From Guyanagaster necrorhizus (lineage: Eukaryota > Basidiomycota > Agaricomycetes > Agaricales > Physalacriaceae), in assembly GCF_019112545.1 (NCBI RefSeq), contig NW_025064967.1:1-32264 (forward strand): a stretch of 32,264 nucleotides of DNA. The letters are read 5' to 3'. Shown here one piece after another: positions 1-7,429 of the stretch (position 1 is its first letter; every line of letters starts with the position of its first letter). Below the pieces are notes generated by a model, which was given only the letters and a program-made list of their open reading frames with translations, was not told the DNA's origin and made no database searches. The translations under genes and the position numbers were made by a program.

Positions 1-643
1 GTATGCCTTTGTCTATCGTACCTGTTCAGCGCTGTTCAACCGGGTGTCATGTTGGCCATCGGTATCTTCATGAACAACGAGGTTGGGCTTGATGGACATT
101 GGTTCACCAGAAATATCGCCACCGCCCTAGGATACTACGCTTTTCAATCCGGTGCATGTACCATTATCTCAGGCATGTAGTCCAGTATTTTCGCTTCGAC
201 TGTACTCATTCTCTCTAAATTAGATACCCACGAAGTTCTGGGTGATTTAATTACGAAAGCTCTCCTCAGAGGGGCTCTCATTGTCCTGACTACCATACAC
301 GCTCAAGATTTTCAAGATGTACCTGGAGATCGCATTCAGGGCCGTAAAACGTTACCTATTGTAGCGCCTGTGGGGAGCAGGATAAGCATGATCCTGTTTC
401 TCCTGACGTGGTCGATGTGGCTGGGGGCGCTATCAACTGCGCTTTCTCATATTTTCCTGCTATCGGCTGCGGTAATAGTGGGAAGTCGCTTCCTCTTGTT
501 TCGCAGTGTCCCTTCAGACCGTCTCTCTTACATCCTTTACAATGTGAGATGACTTTTCACCGATATTGATCGTGTACATTGATCATTGTGTTCATCAGGT
601 GTGGCTTTCTTCAGCACAAATTCAACTATTCCATCGTGCTTGA
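1..643 (+). CDS. UbiA-family prenyltransferase, 3' part (left copy, possibly broken)
   Basis: This is the C-terminal part of an integral-membrane UbiA prenyltransferase; the 5' end lies outside the window. The family transfers polyprenyl groups to aromatic acceptors using two Asp-rich motifs. Frame 1 gives hydrophobic sequence with the motif NEVGLDGHWFTRNIATALGY. It then gives the second Asp-rich motif QDFQDVPGDR followed by GRKTLP at 301-357. The last intron is 544-598 (GT-AG), and a short final exon ends at the TGA at 641-643 (NVWLSSAQIQLFHRA). An in-frame TAG at 178-180 interrupts the frame. The obvious 177-223 intron does not restore it; a 93-base intron (177-269) would, but removes conserved-looking sequence. 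It may be a pseudogene. The substrate cannot be told. Confidence 0.75.
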
Positions 644-846
644 CAGTGAGACGGAGTTTATAAATTGGGGGCGAGTACGACTTGACTTTCCTAGTCGTTG
701 TAGATGTCACATGGTCTCTGTGTTCTTTTAGTTCGCGGTTTGGATGAGTACATTGATAAATTGTAGAAATTAGGACAAACTTGATATAATATGGAACTAT
801 ATTGCAAGCCTGTTCCGTAAAATTTCATCAGGGCCCAGATGCAATG

Positions 847-989
847 TCAGTCGTCGTTCTGGACCACTGATCCATCACCAGGGCCTTCGATGGCGGGATG
901 GTCTCTTCAGTCTCCGCAGCGGACTCGCTCCTCACCAATCGTCACACCCTCAACATAATCGCCAACCTTCTAGGCTTTCGCTTTGACCC
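847..989 (-). pseudogene. Decayed 3' tail of an SDE3/MOV10-like helicase gene (left)
   Basis: On the minus strand this stretch aligns with the last ~230 bases of the helicase gene at 7430-10894. It shares a 13-base exact block around the GAAGAGACCAT coding segment and the same terminal layout. The tail reads GPGDGSVVQNDD-stop here and GLGDGLVLREED-stop in the intact gene. About 75 bases are missing relative to the intact gene, and upstream stops break the frame. Nothing upstream of it (990-1250) resembles the helicase, so only the tail survives. It shows that a second helicase copy once lay beside the UbiA gene. Confidence 0.7.
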
Positions 990-2097
990 GAAAAATTAGA
1001 TGCCCACAGCAGCCTAGCCGAGACGCATGTCGGGATAACTACTCATTGCTTAAAGAACAGTTTCTAGGGCCTCGCCAGCCGAGGTGCTCCGCGGGGAAGT
1101 AGTGTTGCACCAATTCGCGCTGCAGCTTAGCAAAGCGCCTCTGTGAGGCCCTGATTCTCATGTGTGAACCACGGCTATTTAGCAGGGGGAGTTCCCTTTG
1201 GCAGCGGCGGGGGCTAGAGGCCATTCAGCGCTAAATCGCCGGTGAAACAGGCTAAGTAGCTTCTTAGGCATCATGTCCTCACCTCTCACCTCTTTCGAAT
1301 TTCTCCCTTGCCATCATCCGGGATCAATTCATGGTTCCATAAGATGAGAAACAATATCTATTCGTACCGGTGCAGCTTAAGCCTTGCTGCTATTGGCTGA
1401 CATAAGATAAAGTGTGAGTGTCTCGGCTCTCGATTCTTTATACCTTTGTTCATGGCCCAGTATTCGTCATTATGGTAGTCAGGTAAAACAGATGTTTATT
1501 GTAAATGCTACCTGCTCTATGAGCCTTGATACTCAATTTGGCTTGGTATTGACAGAGGAGACGGTACAGTTATCCGATCTATTTTGCCCTAATTCGCAGC
1601 AGAAAATCGTTTTTCCTCTTGCTGTTCAGGTGCTGAATAGCATGGCGTATTTTATCAGCCTGCCTTCTGTAAATTTAGTAGAAAGGCGATTTTGGATGCG
1701 AAACTGGTTGCCTCCTGCCGGTGTGCTTTGTCAGATATTTGACACTGCATGAGAGGAAAGACTCGGACGAGAATATCAAGTAGACAGAATCCCTCCCTTA
1801 CCGGCACTGGTAGCAAGTTTGGGACTTGAAGATGCTGGAAGGGAAGACGAGGGAGGGAAGGGCTGGACTATCGGGCCCAAGCTCATGGCAGTTCGTCCGG
1901 CCATATTGGTGTTTCTCACGAGTGGTCTTTTCAATCGACCCGTGTCTGGCAGGATCGACTTAGCTGCTGTCAATGTGAGGCCGGGATCATTCGGGTTCGA
2001 GAGCGCAGGCCACGCGCAGATTCAGAAGCATCATCGTCATGGTTGAAGTTCGATGTGTAACAAGTCACACTCCTTCCCCTTATCAATTTCTTTCCTG
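990..2097. other. No recognisable gene (left arm)
   Basis: This is about 1.1 kb without a convincing coding exon. The longest open stretch (1414-1752, plus strand, 112 codons) has no recognisable domain, signal peptide or compositional signature, and I do not call it a gene. The mirror copy carries it unchanged only because both arms are identical here. Confidence 0.6.
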
Positions 2098-2165
2098 CGT
2101 ACTTATCCAGCGCAATAAGATAACGATAAGTACGACACTCAGTCGGGCACAGCGGTGGTGAAAGA
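2098..2165. repeat. Short hairpin repeat, copy A (left arm)
   Basis: A perfect 10-bp inverted repeat (CGTACTTATC at 2098-2107 and GATAAGTACG at 2125-2134) is followed by a segment with CAGTCGGGCACAGCGGTGGTG. The same two blocks recur at 2413-2525. The pattern fits a small non-autonomous element or part of one, but no target-site duplication is clear. Confidence 0.55.
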
Positions 2166-2412
2166 ACTGTGTATTGGATAGTAGACTGTACCTAATTATT
2201 GGAAATCCTCGGTGTTGCGCAGGGTAGACTCCAGGCTGGTAAGGCCAGATGGTATGAACTTGTTACTCTACAGCTCCTACAGAGCTTGTATTTACACTCC
2301 CCAGGATTATATCTAGAATCTACTACAACTTTCTCTTTCTCTCGAGCTTACTCATCAGCTCTCGGCATGATGCCAGATTGCCCTTTCTAGAACTTTCCAG
2401 CAAAATCCCAAC

Positions 2413-2525
2413 ACTAATAAGATAAGGATAAGTACGATGCTATGGAAGGAGTAAGTAAAATAAAGAGAGGAATGAAGGTATACGTACCTCAGTCGGGCAC
2501 AGCAGTGGTGAAAAGACTGAGGTAC
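2413..2525. repeat. Short hairpin repeat, copy B (left arm)
   Basis: This is a direct-repeat relative of copy A. AATAAGATAAGGATAAGTACGA is shortened here to its core, then come about 60 unrelated bases and CAGTCGGGCACAGCAGTGGTG. The second block sits in a perfect 11-bp hairpin (GTACCTCAGTC at 2484-2494, GACTGAGGTAC at 2515-2525) with a 20-base loop. It may be a MITE-like or LTR-like fragment. Confidence 0.55.
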
Positions 2526-2727
2526 ATGGATATCTACAGTTATAGTCGATCGGGAAAGGACAGGAGGCATATGTATATATATGGTAAATAAGAACGAGTG
2601 ACGATCGAAAGAGTGATAATCAACGAAGTAAAACACACAGGTATATGGACGGATATCCTCCAATACAGCAATGAAAATTATCATCCCTTGCTAAAACAAG
2701 CCTTTGAACATGTCTCTCAGACAAGCA

Positions 2728-2790
2728 TCCTGTGTGGTGTATTGGTTAGTACATGCACGTCTCCGATAGGTTCAACTCCCATCTACAGGG
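2728..2790 (+). other. tRNA-like relic or SINE head with pol III boxes (left)
   Basis: A 63-base segment has a good A box (TGGTGTATTGG, 2735-2745) and a near-perfect B box (GGTTCAACTCC, 2769-2779). Its ends, TCCTGTG and TACAGGG, can pair over seven positions including two G-U pairs. The anticodon arm is shortened to about 13 bases between the D and T arms, so it cannot be a working tRNA. T-runs follow at about 2805-2815 and could act as a pol III terminator. It is either a decayed tRNA gene or the head of a tRNA-derived SINE. Confidence 0.5.
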
Positions 2791-3530
2791 TTTAGTATTC
2801 TGCCGACTTTTCTTTTTGCAAACCCAAAACAGCTTTTTGAGTGTTCTTCGAAGAAGCCGCTCCAGGATTCCAGGAATTTCAGCATTGTTGGCAGTATATT
2901 AATCATTGAATTCATGGCACAAGTTGCCTCAAGTCAACCATCCAAGAGGCACGATGTTACAAGGATGCTAACGAATATAATTGGCAGGTATCAGCAGTAC
3001 ATAGAGACTCGAATAACTGTGACAGATGCCTTTGGCCAAGGAGCCAAACATAGCCAAAACTTTTGCTTGGAAACTTAACAGAAGATTCAATCGGCTGGGG
3101 GAGAAACGTCTCCAGAGAATCCGGGAGACGGCTGAATGTGCCGAGCCTCCGCAGAAATCAATTTTCACAGTGATGAATAAACATGTTGGCTATATAGCCT
3201 AACCATAAATTGATTTGTACAAATCTCAGGAAAACATTAGCGGCTCAGGCTACACAATTGCACATTACATGTACTGAGTTCTATCAAGTTCTAACTAGCC
3301 GACCATTGAGTTCAGGTTCAGGAATCACATCCAGTACCTGTTGCCGGCGGCAGCACCGAATTTCGTGGGTGTTTTCTTCCCATTGTATATGCCTGCATAC
3401 ACCAGAGAGAAAAATTCCTAGCTTCATTCTATTCTAACCCACAAAATTAATGCAGCAAGAGTTAAGAGTCCGGCATAAGTAATTTTAGTAATTCTCTTGC
3501 TCAGTACTTGCCGAAATGCCTGGCTCGCGG
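2791..3530. other. No recognisable gene (left arm)
   Basis: This is AT-rich sequence with only short open stretches that have no domain signature. I see nothing I can name apart from the T-runs after the tRNA-like relic. Confidence 0.55.
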
Positions 3531-4030
3531 CTTGATCCGGTCAGGAACATGTCTCCCATCAAATTTTCTGGAGAATTCTCTCCCAGCGGCCAAAAGTTGG
3601 CCGAGACTCGGCCTGGGAGGATCCGTCGGCAAAGTTGGAGTCCGTATTGAGTTTGGCTGAAGCCCGGTCGTCATCCTCGCGATCGAGTAGCACCACGTCC
3701 AACAATGAATCGAAATACTCTAACCTGGACCCGCTTCCTGCAACCGTTTACAAGGAGACTCCCTCCGCCCTGCAACGGCCATCGCATGGATTTTGCAGAC
3801 GAGAAGGTGACTAGCATGGTAACCAAGCCCTCCAACGACGAGACTCGTTCAGGTATAGGCCTTGATGATAGATAAAAAATTTTGGTGTTCCAAATCGTTG
3901 CTCATTGCGGAAGGGGTCAATGCTCAGTGGGCGCAAGATTCTCCATTTTAGGAGAAGTGTCATTCGAACACGCGGCATTCAGTAAATATCTGGGTATGAA
4001 TCAAAGGAAAGCGGGAAGTCGTCCCGCGAA
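3531..4030 (+). pseudogene. Broken coding remnant, Ser-rich, family unknown (left)
   Basis: One frame reads from about 3535 to 3800 with coding-like composition: EDPSAKLESVLSLAEARSSS, then a Ser/Thr/Asn-rich stretch and NLDPLPATVYKETPSALQRP. It then shifts by one base into MDFADEKVTSMVTKPSNDETRS. A plausible GT-AG intron (3853-3927) leads to ARFSILGEVSFEHAAFSKYLG, after which the frame closes. The frameshift and the lack of a start suggest a gene fragment. I do not recognise the family. Because fungal alpha-amylase genes of the AmyD/Amy1 type can sit beside alpha-1,3-glucan synthase genes, a linker of such a synthase is one possibility, at low confidence. Confidence 0.4.
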
Positions 4031-4249
4031 AGCTGCTAGAGGATGACGGTAAGTTTTTTGAATAAAGGCTGTCATGCGAAACTGACTGGTGTCGTAAGGC
4101 ATCTAACCTGGATACCATGTTGTAGCGAATCCATTTGCTTCAAAGATATTTTTTTCCTCGAAGTCTACTAAATTCTACTGATGGTAGCCTCACATATACT
4201 TGGATTCTTCCGCCACATAGCCAACCTGAAATGGACTTTTTCACGAACG

Positions 4250-4295
4250 ACGTCATCACGTCATTTTTTGTCGAAGGTTTTCCGTATATAATAAT
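4250..4295 (+). promoter_or_regulatory. Amylase promoter: paired ACGTCA sites and TATA box (left)
   Basis: Two ACGTCA half-sites of the CRE/ATF type lie in tandem at 4250-4255 and 4258-4263, spaced by two bases. A TATATAATAAT box starts at 4285, about 59 bases before the amylase ATG at 4344, which implies a very short leader. ACGTCA is the known core for ATF/CREB bZIP factors; use here is inferred. Confidence 0.4.
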
Positions 4296-4343
4296 GGGTG
4301 CAAGATTGCTAATGTTGATTTCTTTTCTCCGATCTCTACAACC

Positions 4344-6482
4344 ATGTCCAACGATATCGAGCAGAATTGCACCATGGTGAGTCCAGCTTCGTTCCTCGAG
4401 CATCGCCGTTGAGCGGTTTGCTTTCAGATACAGGCTTTCGAGGCGAACTCTGAAGGAGATTACCTCCACTGGAGGAGAATTGTGGATGTATTGCCAGAGC
4501 TCGCTGACATAGGGATAACCGCTATGTGGTTGCCTCGTATGTCCTCGAAAATGCCTTGGCCATTTGATATTAACATTTCCGTCAGATCCTGCAAAGGCGA
4601 TTGGCGAGGAGTCTGGCTACGACGTGTTCAATTTGTATAACCTCGACCACGTTGATCATCAACTCTCGATGGGGACCAAGTATGGCACAAAACGGGAGTT
4701 ATTGCGCGCTATCAAGAAGGCTAAGAGGCACGGAATTGTTACATACATTGACGCGGTGATAATGCAAGCGTACGTGAGCGCCTTTCGTTTTCTTCTTGTC
4801 ACTAACCGATGTGCAGATTGTGCACAGAGAGAACCGAGAAACCTGCTACTACTAAGGTAGTTGTTACTGAGGTAGATCCTACTGAGGTAGATCCTGATGA
4901 TAGAACCGAAGAGGTCTCCGGTATCGTCGGTACCAAAGTGCGTGCTCGCCAACGTTCCGGCCTCTTTTTCTAACCACGGTTATTAGGATTGGGCATCCAT
5001 TCGTTTGCCCGGGAGACATGAAAAGGTAGGGTGCCTGACATCATCTTCGTAAACTAAACAACGCGTTTACGCGCTATCTCAGTACAGCCTGGATAAGTTG
5101 AACTTCGACGACCTTAGGCGCTTGGATTATGGTGCCGGTATGGACTGGGCACAGAGCGTCGTCGCCGAGAGTAGCCAGCATGGCCAGTTGAGTGAGTGAA
5201 TATCATCACTTTGATGATTTCGATCTCACTGTCGTGTAGTGAGTGCGGATACCGGCGACAACTATCCATTTGAATGGGATATGATCGACTGGGGGAATTG
5301 GATTATCAAGGAGACCGGTGCTGTTGGATTCAGATTTGGCCCCATCAAGGTAGTGGGAACTCTCAGTTACATGCTGTGAAGCTCATTCATGATCGTAGCA
5401 CATGGACTGCCACTTCGTAGCCGATTTCATCAAGTCTGTACGAGAGAACGCCAATGATCCTAATCTGTTCGCTGTTGGAGAGTATTGTAAGGATGACTTG
5501 AGCGACTCGGAGGAGGACTTGGAGGAGTACTTGGATTCTCTGGGGACGCAGGTTCGTCAACCGTAGTATCAGATTGAATGTGATAAGGCTCATGGCATAT
5601 TTCAGTTCAGTATATTCGACACTTTGTTACATTACAACTTCAAGGAAGCCGGAGATAGAGCAGAAGAATATGATATGCGAGCGATTTGGGACTCTACGAT
5701 TGTCCAGAAGAGACACACCGTTGCGGTAACGCTCGTCGACAATCATGAGTATGTTCCGGTTCCTTCATAAGTTCGTATTCTGATGGTTTTCTAGTACTGT
5801 AAGCATTGTAGCAATCACTTTATTCATCCTTTTTCTGAGAGATCTATGTGCTACAGCAAGTCGGTCAGAAACTGGAAAGCTGGGTATCGCCGGCGTTCAA
5901 GCCCCTTGCGTATGCTTTGATCTTGCTGCGACCATCTGGATATCCGTAAGCCTTGGCTACCTCTTTGTAATCATCATCTGATTCTCCTTTGATATAGATG
6001 CGTCTTTTGGGGTGACTTGTATGGAACGGAAGGAGATAATCCCCAGCAACCGGTGCCTCAGCTTGACGTTATGATTCGTGCGCGCAATCTTTACGCCCAC
6101 GGCGAGCTGAGGGATTACTGGGACCACATGAACTGTGTGGGGTGGGTAAGAATGGGCAAGAGTGATGAAGGACAAGCCGGATGCGCTGTTGTCTTGTGTA
6201 ACGGGTCTAGTGAAGGGTTTGTGATAATTTCACGACCGTGATATTTTCTTGGGCTGATTGATTATTAGATCAAAGCGTATGGACGTCGGCAAGGTGAGTT
6301 ACATCATTTCAATTGTTCCGGTGGTTACTGATGATTAGCAGGAACACGCTGGTGAAAAGTGGAAAGATTTACTGGGGTGGTACCAGGGCGAAATCGTCAT
6401 TGAAGATGATGGATGGGCGGAGTTCAAGTGTTCTGCTCGAAGTGTTAGTATTTGGGTGAAAGAGGGAGCCGGGAAGGAATGA
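4344..6482 (+). CDS. GH13 alpha-amylase-like protein lacking key active-site residues (left copy)
   Basis: Fourteen exons join in one frame to 493 codons. Introns: 4377-4427, 4537-4585, 4770-4816, 4938-4986, 5026-5082, 5192-5239, 5350-5398, 5552-5605, 5749-5794, 5799-5856, 5946-5997, 6217-6268, 6294-6341. There is no signal peptide, so it is likely cytosolic, as in the intracellular GH13_5 type. ADIGITAMWLP, GYDVFNLYNLDH and GTKYGTKRELLRAIKKAKRH fit that family. Region I reads DAVIMQ (D103) instead of DxVxNH. The nucleophile region reads GFRFGPIKH, with Gly about 232 where the family has Asp. The acid/base Glu (GEY, about 263) and the third Asp (VDNHD, 334) are kept. Hydrolysis is therefore unlikely. 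A 4-base exon (5795-5798) sits in the VDNHDTQ motif. The length is normal for the family. Confidence 0.88.
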
Positions 6483-7041
6483 AGTGATACCCTTAGACTT
6501 AGGGATAATGGCATTAAGATAGATATCAGGTTGTCTCGTCGGCACCGACTTGTAGATACATAGATGTACACTGGGAGCAATTAAATAATATATTTGGTCC
6601 ATCTTCGACGGCAATCTTACCTATAGGGGCAGATATCCCGAAGAATTGAATATTCATTGAGAGCCCTGTGCGAGGTAAACGTAGTTACGTAAGATAATTT
6701 ACGAAGAGGGATCCAAAGTCGGGGGCCTAGTCACCCAGGTTATTTTGCGGGTGAGAAATACTGAAGGACCCTCAGATATCAGCGTCGGTCTAGCTACATG
6801 TCTCCTTGGTGAGTGGAGAGAGTGCATTGAATTTCGTGGCTTTACTGGCTATTCCGGTAACCTCAGATCTCTTCTCGCAGTCCCAAAATCCATTTACGGA
6901 TGCTCAGCGATCCTTGCGTGGCTTACCACAAATGCTGTATACTACTATTGAACTTCCTCTTAATTGCTAGATAGCTTGAGGTTCCATCTCTATTAATATA
7001 TATAACAACTAGATACGATTCCCAAGTGAAACACATCTCCC
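6483..7041. other. Diverged arm sequence between amylase and CBM19-like pseudogene (left)
   Basis: This is the 3' flank shared with 25215-25782 on the right, with many substitutions and several indels, including about 30 left-only bases near 6707. There is no coding signal. The conserved islands (for example around 6770-6790 and 6960-7000) reflect common ancestry. Confidence 0.7.
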
Positions 7042-7290
7042 TTAAGCACCAGTGGCAAAAATGCGCGAATCGGCATCAGCCTGAATAGTACACGCGATGG
7101 ACTGCGAAGACGGGTTAGGATGAGAAAAACCAACACTAAAGAGAGGGCGACATCCTGTTCCGGCCTTGTTCACGAGCGGTAGGGCAAAGCACTACGCACC
7201 CCTGGCGCACTGGGTGATGGTGAACTGACCGCCGACGCATTGGGCGAACCCACCATCGATGCAGGCCTCTTCCCCGGTGGTGCATGAGGC
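7042..7290 (-). pseudogene. Truncated CBM19-like gene 3' end
   Basis: On the minus strand this matches the last two exons of the CBM19-like gene at 23991-25214. Recognisable parts are CTTGEEAC, GGFAQCVGGQFTITQCA, the final intron and a last exon ending at TAA (7042-7044). It is non-functional: the intact gene's Thr-Gln-Cys segment reads Ala-stop-Cys here (TAG at 7192-7194), and the donor of the last intron has lost its GT (AGGATG instead of CGGTATG). Nothing 5' of about 7290 matches, so the copy was cut when the left arm formed. The helicase stop lies 140 bases away. Confidence 0.85.
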
Positions 7291-7429
7291 CGAATCGTCT
7301 TTACCCAGACGCCTTGTGGTTGTATCAAGAAATGGAACAAAATCGCAGCAGTTTCAGCAAATTCGATATGTACGGGATGGAACCGTATTAGAAGCATATT
7401 TTCCTAAATGAGATTAACAAACAGCAAGT

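Larger units (their letters stand above)
1..7290. repeat. Left arm of giant inverted repeat
   Basis: This arm is the reverse complement of the right end of the window; base x pairs with 32265-x through the outer ~6.5 kb. I see five substitutions between 342 and 596 (at 342, 354, 582, 594, 596), no difference from 597 to 5993 in all stretches I compared, and many substitutions from 5994 inward. Beyond about 6480 there are also indels, including a left-only block of about 30 bases near 6707. Homology fades near 7290, inside a truncated copy of the 3' end of the CBM19-like gene. This arm looks like the derived copy, because that gene is complete only beside the other arm. The window edge coincides with the repeat, so the true outer end is not visible. 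Confidence 0.95.

Noticed and set aside
1414..1752. 112-codon plus-strand reading frame and its mirror at 30513-30851
   Set aside because: No domain, signal peptide or splice context. Presence in both arms is explained by the identical core, not by conservation.
2728..2790. Functional tRNA gene
   Set aside because: The anticodon arm is too short to form a stem and seven-base loop, so it cannot decode.
4140..4469. Minus-strand 109-codon frame over the amylase promoter and first exons
   Set aside because: Antisense to real exons; the composition is a shadow of the amylase frame and promoter.
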